Shown in pieces: positions 9,479 through 17,095 of a DNA stretch of 22,986 bases (within the stretch, counting starts at the first letter, position 1; each line of letters begins with the position of its first letter). The notes beneath the pieces were generated by a model. That model made no database searches, was not told the origin of the DNA, and saw only the letters and a program-made list of their open reading frames with translations. The translations under genes and the position numbers were made by a program. This DNA comes from Amanita rubescens. Its lineage: Eukaryota > Basidiomycota > Agaricomycetes > Agaricales > Amanitaceae. The stretch covers positions 1 to 22,986 of the forward strand of contig WION01000716.1 of the NCBI GenBank assembly GCA_015039365.1, in the 5' to 3' direction.

Positions 9479-10499
9479 GTACGTCGATAAAGCCAAAAAA
9501 GTATGTTTATGCAACGATCGTTTGATAAGCCCAATCAACGATCCCAGCGTCGTCCCAAACAATCCCAAAATCGGCGAGAGTAATGCCCCGTAAGCTTGTG
9601 CGACCAATTGGCCCGACGTCAATGGAGCCAAATCGCAAAGGAGGTTGTATTCGTCCTCGGCAACGGTCAAGACCAACTTCTCGACCCATTTTCCAAACGA
9701 TTTGCCCATTTCGACTCCGTCTCTTCTCGCTTTTGTCGTGGAGCTGCCGATTTCGTAGCTGCCCCCTCCTTCGTTGTAAGAGGGGCCTCGTCTAGGACGT
9801 TTTGGCGAGGGGTGATAGACATTTTTTGGACCACACTCCATGCATGTTTGCGTACCCTTTTTGGGCGTCGACGGGGACGGAGCGGATCCCTTGAACGGCG
9901 GGGTGGGTTGGGTGAGTTGCCGGTAAAAGCAACGTCCTCAAAAATGAGACTAGAGGACGTAGAGAGGCGAGGAGATCAGCAGGGAAGGGTAAGATTGTGA
10001 ATTCAATGGATGTTCCTCCTGGGGGAGACCAGAGGAGCCTTCCGCTACGAGTTTGGTATAAAGAAGGGTTAACTTCTTGGCGCCGGTTTCGACGAGCCGC
10101 GCAGGGGCATTGTGATGGTCTGATGATGGGGATTTGAAGGTGATGAGAGCGTTGAGACATTCGATGGCGGATTTGTAGGTGTCGAGCTGGCCTGGTTGGG
10201 GTCTGGAGGGCTAGTGAGACAACGGGATGAGGAGGGGATGGTGGACACTTACCCGCGTAAGATTAAGGCTTCTTCCGCGTCTAGATCTTCGTTTTGGCTT
10301 CCTAGTTCGTCGATCTTCAATAGGGTCTTATCAATGTCTGAGGAAGCGTTAGCGGTTGTTCCAATGGAGAGACAGAGCCACACCACGTACTCTGAGTTCG
10401 ACGAGTTAGCACCTGAGCCGAGGTATACAACGGCAGAATGGATTTTTCAAGTTTTGCCAGTCGGGTATCAAAGCTATCGAGGACGGCTGGCTGATCCGT
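9479..10499 (-). pseudogene. EXO70-like exocyst gene, truncated copy 2
   Basis: Minus-strand N-terminal half of an Exo70-type subunit. Exo70 is the exocyst component that tethers secretory vesicles to the plasma membrane. Reading from 10499, exon 1 has DSFDTRLAKLEKSIL and LYTSAQVLTRRTQ, followed by an intron starting GTACGTGG. Exon 2 has NIDKTLLKIDE and EEALILRG. After a further intron come PGQLDTYKSAIE, PLVSFLRT, ATHPTHPA and TVAEDEYNLLCDLAPLTS, ending at HKHTFLALSTY. Homology to 12936-13955 stops abruptly at 9479, so the C-terminal half is absent. Against the other copy there are single-base losses in TCCTCTGG(C)TCTCCC and in the SPLAKN region, both shifting the frame. This copy still reads R where copy 3 has a stop (IKRSLHKHTF), so each copy carries its own lesions. 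Family assignment is from conserved motifs. Confidence 0.75.
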
Positions 10500-10705
10500 T
10501 CAGTGTCGGGTGGAAACAAGAATGCGTCGTACATATCATGCATCGTGAGATTTGGTGGGTTTTGTTAATGTTCTGTTCGAGCTGTATCTTAAGTATAACT
10601 CACCAATTCGATTTCAGCGTCCATGAAGGGAGAGTTACTTATTTAGGAAATCAATGACCTAAACCCGAACTAATCACTTTGTCCAGCTCGTCTTGTCGCT
10701 CGAGC
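10500..10705. repeat. Duplicated EXO70-ATG18 intergenic segment, copy 2
   Basis: Continues the duplication upstream of the truncated EXO70-like copy and corresponds to 13956-14191 and to 1-275. It stops near 10705, shortly after GTCCAGCTCGTCTTGTCGC. That segment matches the last codons of the ATG18-like gene in copy 1, so this copy contains almost none of ATG18. Confidence 0.7.
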
Positions 10706-10739
10706 GCTCCAATCAAGAGATTAGCCTTGTGGAATGTCA

Positions 10740-11860
10740 GGAATGAACTTGACATTTCGCGCCCAGCGTCCGCTATGCTCTTCGCCTCGCAACCATCCCC
10801 GCATCTTATTTCAATAATCTAGCCTGTCCCATCACAGATCTCTCCGTCCGAATGCCGGCCCAGTACGCTTGGCCTGCAGACCTCAACACAGCCCGTACCA
10901 GGCTTGTTGACCCTCTTATCGTCTTCCTCAACACCGCGTCAACCGGCTTCCGTTTTGCTCCCTCACCCTCACGTCCTACCTCACCTCTCCATTTACTCTG
11001 GTCCGCGCACCTCCATCCTCGACATTGCAACCTATCGCAACCTGACTCACATCGAGTTTCGGGATGACGATAAAAAGTCGATTGATGTCATTACGGTTCT
11101 GCCGCGCTCCAGGATTAGAGTCGTTGAGTCTACCACTAAGAAAGTGGGACGAGGAGATTATGTATCCGACGACGGATTTCTTTCAAAAGTTGAGAAAGCT
11201 CAAGATTTTGTACGACGAAGGGCATCCGAGCGAGGTACGTCACCCGTTAGTATTCAAGTGATTTCAGTTGTACTAAAAGTCTTTCTTCCTGCAGTATAGC
11301 ATATTAAGCCTCTGAGCGAGGTTCCTTCTCAAACTACCGGACCTACACACGTTCCAACTCTCTACAGCTATGCCTTCCCACCTCCTTCATCTCCCAAATC
11401 ATCTCCTCCAGCGACGTCAAATAATGCCACGTCACGGCCCCACTTTATCGCCGCATACGGCAACCAACCCACCTCTACCAATTTTGAAGAGCTCGCCTTC
11501 CCCCTTTCATCCATCTTACACATCTCTCACAAGTTGATGCGCCCCATGCCGACATTACACACCAGAAGGTTAGTGTATGTCGGTGCTGCCGCGGGTCCTG
11601 TCGTCGCTCCAGCCAACGCCCTCCAGGCACAACAGCACCACCACCACGCGGGCATCCACGCTTTCCTCGCTCAACAACCTTCCCAGCTCGCACCGACGTC
11701 ATATAAATCTCCCCCCGGAAATCCCGTCTTACCACCCCGGTTTGGAACCGAGTCGACGTTGGGCCTGCAGGCCGGTCCCACGCGAGAAGTGCTCGGATGC
11801 CTCGCGGCGTGGAGGAAACATTGTAAAAAACTCATAAAGTGTAATTCGTCAAAGATTACA
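10740..11860 (+). other. Degraded plus-strand coding-like region, unrecognised
   Basis: Protein-like stretches occur in shifting plus-strand frames. They include TDLSVRMPAQYAWPADLN (about 10837-10890), ILDIATYRNLTHIEFRDDD (about 11016-11072), KLRKLKILYDEGHPSE (about 11187-11234) and QAQQHHHHAGIHAFLAQQP (about 11623-11685). The order and spacing could fit a leucine-rich or F-box-type fungal gene broken by indels, but this is only an impression. A GT...AG pair (GTACGT near 11234, CTGCAG near 11290) could be an intron. I cannot assign a family. Confidence 0.3.
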
Positions 11861-12009
11861 TGTGGAAAAGGCTTGATGAAGAATTGCCTTGGGTTGGGGT
11901 TGTCATGGATGAAGAAAACGCGATCAAGTTCGTTCAAGGTTATATTAATTATATATACTCTTTAGTTGTGATTCTACCTAGTCCGGCGACATTTTGATAT
12001 CTAGTATGC

Positions 12010-13955
12010 ATATAAATATAAGAGTATTTTCTTGTACATTTCTGAGGATCTAAGGAAGGGGATGTTAGTAATGAATCCGGGATAAAACCACGCACTTACT
12101 CTTGCTAAACTCGCAATCCTTCATCTATTGCACGAATCTCCTAAAAGCGGGTACGACCAATTTGCACGCTACCATCTCTCCCAAGCTCAGACAACTCATC
12201 CATATCCAAAACCCGCACAACGCGATGTTGTTCCAAAACCTCCTCCAACAAGTCATAAAACCTCATAAAACGGCCGTTCGTCCCTCCTTTGGGTCATCCG
12301 ACAAGGCTTGCATCAAAGGCCCGAAATTCGAATCAAAGTATCCCGCTTTCGCCGTACATTGATTGCGCGCGAGTAGATCCTGAGTCGGTTTGGCCATCAT
12401 CCCAGGTAAACTCGGGTCAGAAGGGGATTGTTGAGGTAATGAACGTTGTTGATCAGAAAAGTCCCCGCCACAGCCGGTCTCCTCGAAGCTTTCGAGAGCG
12501 CCGTGATAGAAGCGATGGTCGTGGTGATCACGTCGTGAATGTAATGTTCAAAATTGTTTGTTCGGTGTCCCCTCCTTCCCCGCCTACTAGCGGCAATTTG
12601 GAACCTTTCCCAACTTGCACACCTTCTCCCATTTTCCAATTTCCGTCTCCGAGAGAAAGGAGGGCGGATCCTACGGCACCTTTGACGATGGGGAGTTTGG
12701 TGAGGTAGGTTACCGTTGATTGCGTGAAATCCGTCACGGCCCCCGTATATTCTGCCAAACCGACATTGTTCTTTGACGTCGCACCCGATTTGATATCCGC
12801 GATAAGTTCCGGGAAGCTCCGAAGGCAGACTGCCCTCAACGAGTTTAGACCCTCCCTGACTTTGTTGCTCCCCCCTCCTCCTTCACGTAAATTGAGGAAC
12901 CTCTCCCATCTTGGTAAAAGCTTGAGGAGGGCCTCGTACGTCGATAAAGCCAAAAATGTGTGTTTCTGCAACGATCATTTGACAAGCCCAATCAATGACC
13001 CCAGCGTCGTCCCAAACAACCCCAAAATCGGTGAGAGCAACGCCCCGTAAGCTTGCGCAACCAATTGGCCCGATGTCAAGGGAGCCAAATCGCAAAGGAG
13101 GTTGTATTCGTCCTCGGCAACGGTCAAGACCAACTCGACCCATTTTCCAAACGATTTGCCGGCTTCGACTCCGTCTCATCTCGCTTTTGTCGTGGAGCTG
13201 CCGATTTCGTAGCTGCCCCCTCCTTCGTTGTAAGAGGTGGCCTCGTCTACGACGTTTTTGGCGAGGGGTGATAGACATTTTTTGGACCACGCTCCGCACA
13301 TGTCTGCATACCTTTTTTGGGCGTCGACGAGGATGGAGCGGATCCCTTGAGCGGCGGGGTGGGTTGGGTGAGTTGCCGGTAAAGGCAATGTCCTCAAAAA
13401 CGAGACTAGAGGACGTAGAGAGGCGAGGAGGTCAGTGGGGAAGGGTAATATTGTGAATTCATTGGATGTTCCTCCTGGGGGAGAGCCAGAGGAGCCTTCT
13501 GCGACAAGTTTGGTATGGAGAAGGGTTAACTTCTTGGTGCCGGTTTCGACGAGCCACGCAGGGGCATCGTGATGGTCTGATGATGGGGATTTGAAGGTGA
13601 TGAGGGCGTTGAGACGTTCAATGGCGGATTTGTAGGTGTCGAGCTGGCCTGGTTGGGGTCTGGAGGGCTAGTGAGACAACGGGATGAAAAGAGATGGTGG
13701 AAACTCACCCACGTAAGATTAAGGCTTCTTCTGCGTCTAGATCTTCGTTTTGGCTTCCTACTTCGTCAATTTTCAATAGGGTCTTGTCAATGTCTGAGGA
13801 AGCATCAGTGGTTGTTCCAATAGAGAGGCAGAGTCACACCACGTACTCTGAGTTCTACAAGTGAGCACCTGAGCCGAGGTATACAACGGCAGAATGGATT
13901 TTTCAAGTTTTGCCAGTCGGGTATCAAAGCTATCGAGGACGGCTGGCTGATCCGT
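12010..13955 (-). pseudogene. EXO70-like exocyst gene, nearly full-length decayed copy 3
   Basis: Exocyst subunit relative on the minus strand. Exon 1 begins near 13955 (DSFDTRLAKLEKSIL). Introns are 13846-13794 (GTACGT...CTCAG, 53 bp), 13708-13660 (GTGAGT...TCCAG, 49 bp) and 12099-12050 (GTAAGT...CTTAG, 50 bp). The long third exon contains SFLRTLPLPATHPTHPA, AVCLRSFPELIADI, SALLSLGDGNWKMGEGVQVG, HYIHDVITTTIASIT, GYFDSNFGPLMQALSDDPKE and RFYDLLEEVLEQHRVVRVLD. The last exon starts NPQK. Lesions are an in-frame TGA at 13178-13176, a second TGA at 12977-12975 (CGA in copy 2), a one-base loss near 12552, further frame changes near 12410 and 12285, and a TAG before the last intron. The first ~30 residues are not found. 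The ATG18-like gene lies upstream on the same strand. Family assignment is strong; loss of function follows from the lesions. Confidence 0.85.
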
Positions 13956-13978
13956 TCAGCGTCTGGTGGAAACAAGAA
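12936..13978. repeat. Segmental duplication partner of 9479-10526
   Basis: The two blocks align almost throughout, including introns. From left to right they share CGTACGTCGATAAAGCC, TTTTTTGGACCAC, GTTCCTCCTGGGGGAGA and GGTATACAACGGCAGAATGG. The similarity extends rightward through the intergenic segment to about 14191. In a 75-bp stretch compared by eye (9567-9641 with 13024-13098) seven positions differ. Confidence 0.85.
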
Positions 13979-14191
13979 ATCGTCGTACATATCATTCGTC
14001 GTGAGATTTGGTGAGTTTTGTTAATGTTCTGTTTGAGCTGTGGGCGGTACTTTCAGAAGATGTCTAGTGGACGTGGACATGATTGCTCACCAACTCGATT
14101 TCGGCGCTTTCGTCATCCATGATGATGACGGTAAAAGGGTGAGTTACTTATTTAGGAAACTAATATATTATTGCTACTAATACAACTCGAA
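13956..14191. other. Intergenic region between ATG18-like stop and EXO70-like start
   Basis: About 236 bp between the two minus-strand pseudogenes, present in three versions in the window. It would hold the EXO70 promoter and 5' leader. No clear TATA box can be assigned. The sequence just upstream of the first recognisable EXO70 codons has an in-frame TGA (13958-13956) in both copies, so the true start codon was probably on an earlier exon in this region. Confidence 0.5.
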
Positions 14192-15300
14192 CTAATCTCC
14201 AACTCGTCTGCTCGACGTACTATTGCTATCGTCAGTGGAATCAAGAAGACTAGAGGGAGAGGTTAGACTCCGTGATGATAGTCGGAGTAAGGTACCCACT
14301 TGTATTGTTTGACGAGGGTGCATTCACCGCCGTTGTCGAGGTCGATGCTATATAGATGATAGAAGTATCCTTCAGATGAAATAACCATCACTTGAGGCAT
14401 GGTTCTAAAGAGCCGTGAGTTGAAGAAAATTTGTGAAAGATTGAAATGTACGGGCTTAGCGCGACGATGCTTCGCGTCCCGCTGGTTGGTAACCTCAAGT
14501 ATCCGAAATCCCGTATGGGCTCCCACATCTCCGTCAACTTCGTGGGTGGTAAATACTCTCCTACCGAATTCCCGAGTGTCTTGGTCATTTGCAACGACTT
14601 TCTCCTCAAAATCGATCTATAACAACTCGTCAATTTACCAAAATTCGTTACGCGTGCCCACTGCCACTTATGATACGCTCGTCTTCTTCTTTTCCTTTTC
14701 CAACATTGCCTCGTACCCACCCTCATACTCTTCCCGACTATCGCTCCAGACGAGGATGGACCATCTGCACTCCCTTTATTCACTCCCAGCTTGAATATGT
14801 GGACCGTATCATGTGCCGAGCTAACCGCTAATAGCGTCGACATGGGGTTGAAATTAATAGAGTATATCACTGCCACTTCCCTCGTCCTCCGTCTGAATTG
14901 GTATAGTTTCTCTGCACTGGGTATGTTCCATATGGACCATATGTGGATGACAGTGCCTTTTTCCGAGGCTGTGGCAAGAAGGGTACCTGTTGAGTTGATG
15001 GAAAGGAAGGATAAAGGCATTTTGTGCACTTGGATGGCGTTTGCAACGGTTAAGGAGTGGGTGGAGAAGATGTGGATGTCACCGTTCTGGGGTGGTGAGG
15101 TAGAGGGGGTGTTGGCACCAAGGATGTTGCGGCAAGGGAAGTGGGTGGGGAAGGAACGGGGGAAGGGTAAAGAAGATAAGAGTTGTCGGCAGATGGTGAT
15201 AGGGCCCAGACAGCTTTAAAAAAAGCATAGTGAGAACAAGTTGGAAAGTGTGATAAAGGACACTTACCGTCAGTTGGTGATGGGAGTGAAGGATGAATGA
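14192..15300 (-). pseudogene. ATG18-like (PROPPIN) gene, 5'-truncated copy 3
   Basis: WD40-repeat autophagy protein relative on the minus strand. Introns are 15267-15214 (GTAAGT...TTTAAAG, 54 bp), 14451-14405 (GTACAT...CTTTAG, 47 bp) and 14299-14250 (GTGGGT...CCTCTAG, 50 bp). The exons give AVWALSPSADNSYLLYPSPV, GDIHIFSTHSLTVANAI, INSTGTLLATASEKGTVI, LYQFRRRTRE, SSAHDTVHIFKLG, RRKSLQMTKTLGNSVGEYLP, TEMWEPIRDFGYLRLPTSG, PTMPQVMVISSEGYFY, NGGEC and a final NLLDSTDDSNS before TAG at 14194-14192. The paired arginines of the PI3P-binding FRRG motif remain, but its Gly is replaced by Arg. Two small in-frame insertions lie nearby (IWSIWNIPS). One frame change falls between about 15150 and 15070. The first WD repeats, expected to the right of 15300, were not found. 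The gene is therefore probably a truncated pseudogene. Confidence 0.8.
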
Positions 15301-16074
15301 CATACCAGCAGGTATACTCTTGCACTTCCCAGGGCATCACTGAGCAGTGTCACAATGTCCGATATGTCGATGTTGTTGGCTGATGAAGATGATGCAGTGC
15401 CTCCTGCTATTGTTGAACCATATTGGCATCCGTTGCATGCTGGGTTCAATGAGAATTCCTAGATATTGGGTTAGTTACTCAGGGTCTGAGAAAAGAAAGA
15501 ACAAGTGTTTGACTGCCATGTCACTGCATCACAGGATCTTGTTAAAGTTGTGGTTGCAACTAGCAGCATCATAGCAGGCTGTTCAAGAGCAGGCATGAGA
15601 GTTATTGAGTTGTTATGAGATGGTTGGTTTGGGGACTTGGCAGAGATTTTGCGGAGGATGCAAACACCTCCAAATAAACTGCCGCTTTTATTCTCCATTT
15701 TTTTTTTTTTTTTGAATGGACAAGAGAATGTATTAGATAAAAAAGTAGCAGAGTACAACTTCAGGCAGCATTACACAGGTTACATAGAGGGTTGATGGTG
15801 ATAGCATGCTTAGGTTTTTCATGTAAGTGTGGGTATGTGTACTGGCCATAGTAGTCCAGTCCAGTCCAGGTTTGGCACACTTGAAGCTGGCTGCAACCTG
15901 CACCAAACCTCCAATCAAGGTTCAGTTCGGGCCAGGTTCAGGTTTGGTTCAGGTTTGAACAATGTTTGGACCTGATGTTGAGCTGAACTTATGAGTTATT
16001 AGTACTAACTTACATCAGGTTTTTTGACTATCCCAACCATCAACAACACTGCAAGTCCTGGACTCCTGGAACAC
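15300..16074. other. Intergenic DNA with poly-T tract and GGTTCAGG-type repeats
   Basis: No gene can be supported. The stretch differs in texture from its left side. It holds a run of 16 T at 15698-15713 and short reiterated motifs CAGTCCAGTCCAGTCCAGG near 15856-15874 and GTTCAGG/GTTTGG units near 15919-15958. A coding-like minus-strand frame is visible near 15330-15440 (TIAGGTASSSSANNIDISD) but could not be extended. Confidence 0.5.
15698..15713 (+). repeat. Poly-T run of 16 (poly-A on minus strand)
   Basis: An uninterrupted 16-base T tract. Read on the minus strand it is a poly-A run after TTGTCCATTC, which could be the tail of a retrotransposed sequence lying to its right. No target duplication or body could be identified. 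Confidence 0.6.
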
Positions 16075-16413
16075 TCACAAAAATGCCCCAACACATATAT
16101 GTACAATCCCAGTAGACTTCTTTCTTGCCTTTTCATCCAGCACTGCTCTTTCCTCTGGACTCGACAACACCTTTGAATTGCATTTCGAATTCCTCTCCCC
16201 TGCCTGTTTGCTAACATCTAACTTTGCACCTCCACCTGCAGCAACAGCAGCAGCAGCACTGACATCCTCTTCATTATCATCATCCTCTCCCCCAGCCTCT
16301 TGCATCACTGCCTTCATCTCCTTTGCCAAACTAATACTCTCAATGATCAGCACAAACTTCTCCCCACCAAATAACATGCTAAACACCTGTCCCACAACCA
16401 TTACTATGCCAAC
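16075..16413 (-). CDS. Unrecognised ORF interrupted by the retrotransposon
   Basis: A minus-strand frame open from the LTR junction at 16413 to a TGA at 16077-16075, about 112 codons of non-element sequence. It starts with a hydrophobic stretch (GIVMVVGQVFSMLFGG), continues with KFVLIIESISLAKEMKAVMQ, then an acidic stretch (GGEDDDNEEDV) and an Ala run encoded by GCT/GCA repeats. It ends with SSPEERAVLDEKARKK. The frame runs on into LTR sequence by chance. If genuine, it is the 3' part of a gene split by the insertion. I do not recognise the family. A GTGAGT near its end may be a splice donor. Confidence 0.35.
   Translation of the reverse strand, partial: VGIVMVVGQVFSMLFGGEKFVLIIESISLAKEMKAVMQEAGGEDDDNEEDVSAAAAVAAGGGAKLDVSKQAGERNSKCNSKVLSSPEERAVLDEKARKKSTGIVHICVGAFL
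16237..16262. repeat. CAG-type trinucleotide run
   Basis: A short (CAG)n-like run (CAGCAACAGCAGCAGCAGCA). It corresponds to the Ala tract of the interrupted minus-strand ORF. Confidence 0.6.
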
Positions 16414-16741
16414 TGTCACGAGCCTTAGACAGGCTACACAACACAAGACTCAATTACTCGTAGGCTACTGCTGACCGTGTCAAGCAGCGAGGGCGGATAC
16501 AAGAACCGTCTAGGTTCAGGGCAAAGCTAAGAAGGGAGGAGCTCCGAGCTGTCCAAGGAAAGACTAGCTTGTTGCTTAGCGTATCTACTACAATATACAC
16601 TACTTATATACTACCTTGGGCATAGGGTATGAGTCATAGGGTACAGGGTATGAGTCATACTATGTCATAGGGCGTAGGGTACATGAGTCAGTACATGCAC
16701 GAAGCATGCGGCGTATCAAGGAGTAAAACAGGGGCTTGACA
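16414..16741 (-). repeat. 3' LTR (328 bp)
   Basis: Identical to 22672-22986 over the 315 bp visible there (constant offset 6258). In element orientation it begins TGTCAAGCCCC and ends GGCTCGTGACA, with terminal inverted repeat TGTCA/TGACA. The right edge was placed at 16741 by that inverted repeat and by the purine-rich tract beyond it, because the partner LTR is cut by the window end. Predicted U3 is 16741-16578; R plus U5 is 16577-16414. Confidence 0.93.
16603..16610 (-). promoter_or_regulatory. TATA box in 3' LTR
   Basis: TATATAAG on the minus strand, 33 nt upstream of the predicted R start at 16577. It is identical to the copy in the 5' LTR. From this LTR it could drive transcription leftward into 16413 and the interrupted ORF. 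Confidence 0.6.
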
Positions 16742-17095
16742 TAGCCTCCGTTTCAAGGTTCGGATTCCAGACGAACTGGAAGGGGATCCAAAAATTCGAT
16801 GGTATGACAATTGGCACTCACGTTCTTCCTGATGCTCCTTCGTCTTTACCCGTTACCAGACCTGCGTCCAATGCCGACGGGAGGTTACTATCGAGTGCTA
16901 AGGTTAGGCCTTTCGACTTTCCACATAGGGGTCCGTCTCCAGGGTTCACCGAATACCCTATTGACATCTCGCGATTCCTCGTTCGAGGCGTCACCCATGA
17001 TCTTGCCTAGGCGCGTCCTCTCCCGATTCCTCGTTGTTTCTTTCTTTTTCTCTCCCTGTTCGTATCGGATCTTGTTGCTACAGGTATCAGTCACT
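16742..17095 (-). other. Element 3' untranslated region
   Basis: About 354 bp between the pol stop and the 3' LTR. It contains a hairpin (TTCCAG, loop ACGAA, CTGGAA) at 16765-16781 and the polypurine tract. A 115-codon ATG frame in another register (17235-16888) overlaps the end of pol and extends here; it has no recognisable motif. Confidence 0.6.
16745..16754 (-). other. Polypurine tract
   Basis: GAAACGGAGG on the minus strand, three bases (CTA) before the 3' LTR. It is the purine-rich primer for plus-strand DNA synthesis expected at this place. It is short and the three-base gap is somewhat unusual, so the exact boundary is approximate. Confidence 0.6.

Noticed and set aside
15120..15152. 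A GT...AG pair (GTGCCA...CCCCAG, 32 bp) that would repair the ATG18-like frame
   Set aside because: It restores the frame but is too short for a usual intron and has no branch site, so the frame change is more simply an indel in low-complexity sequence.
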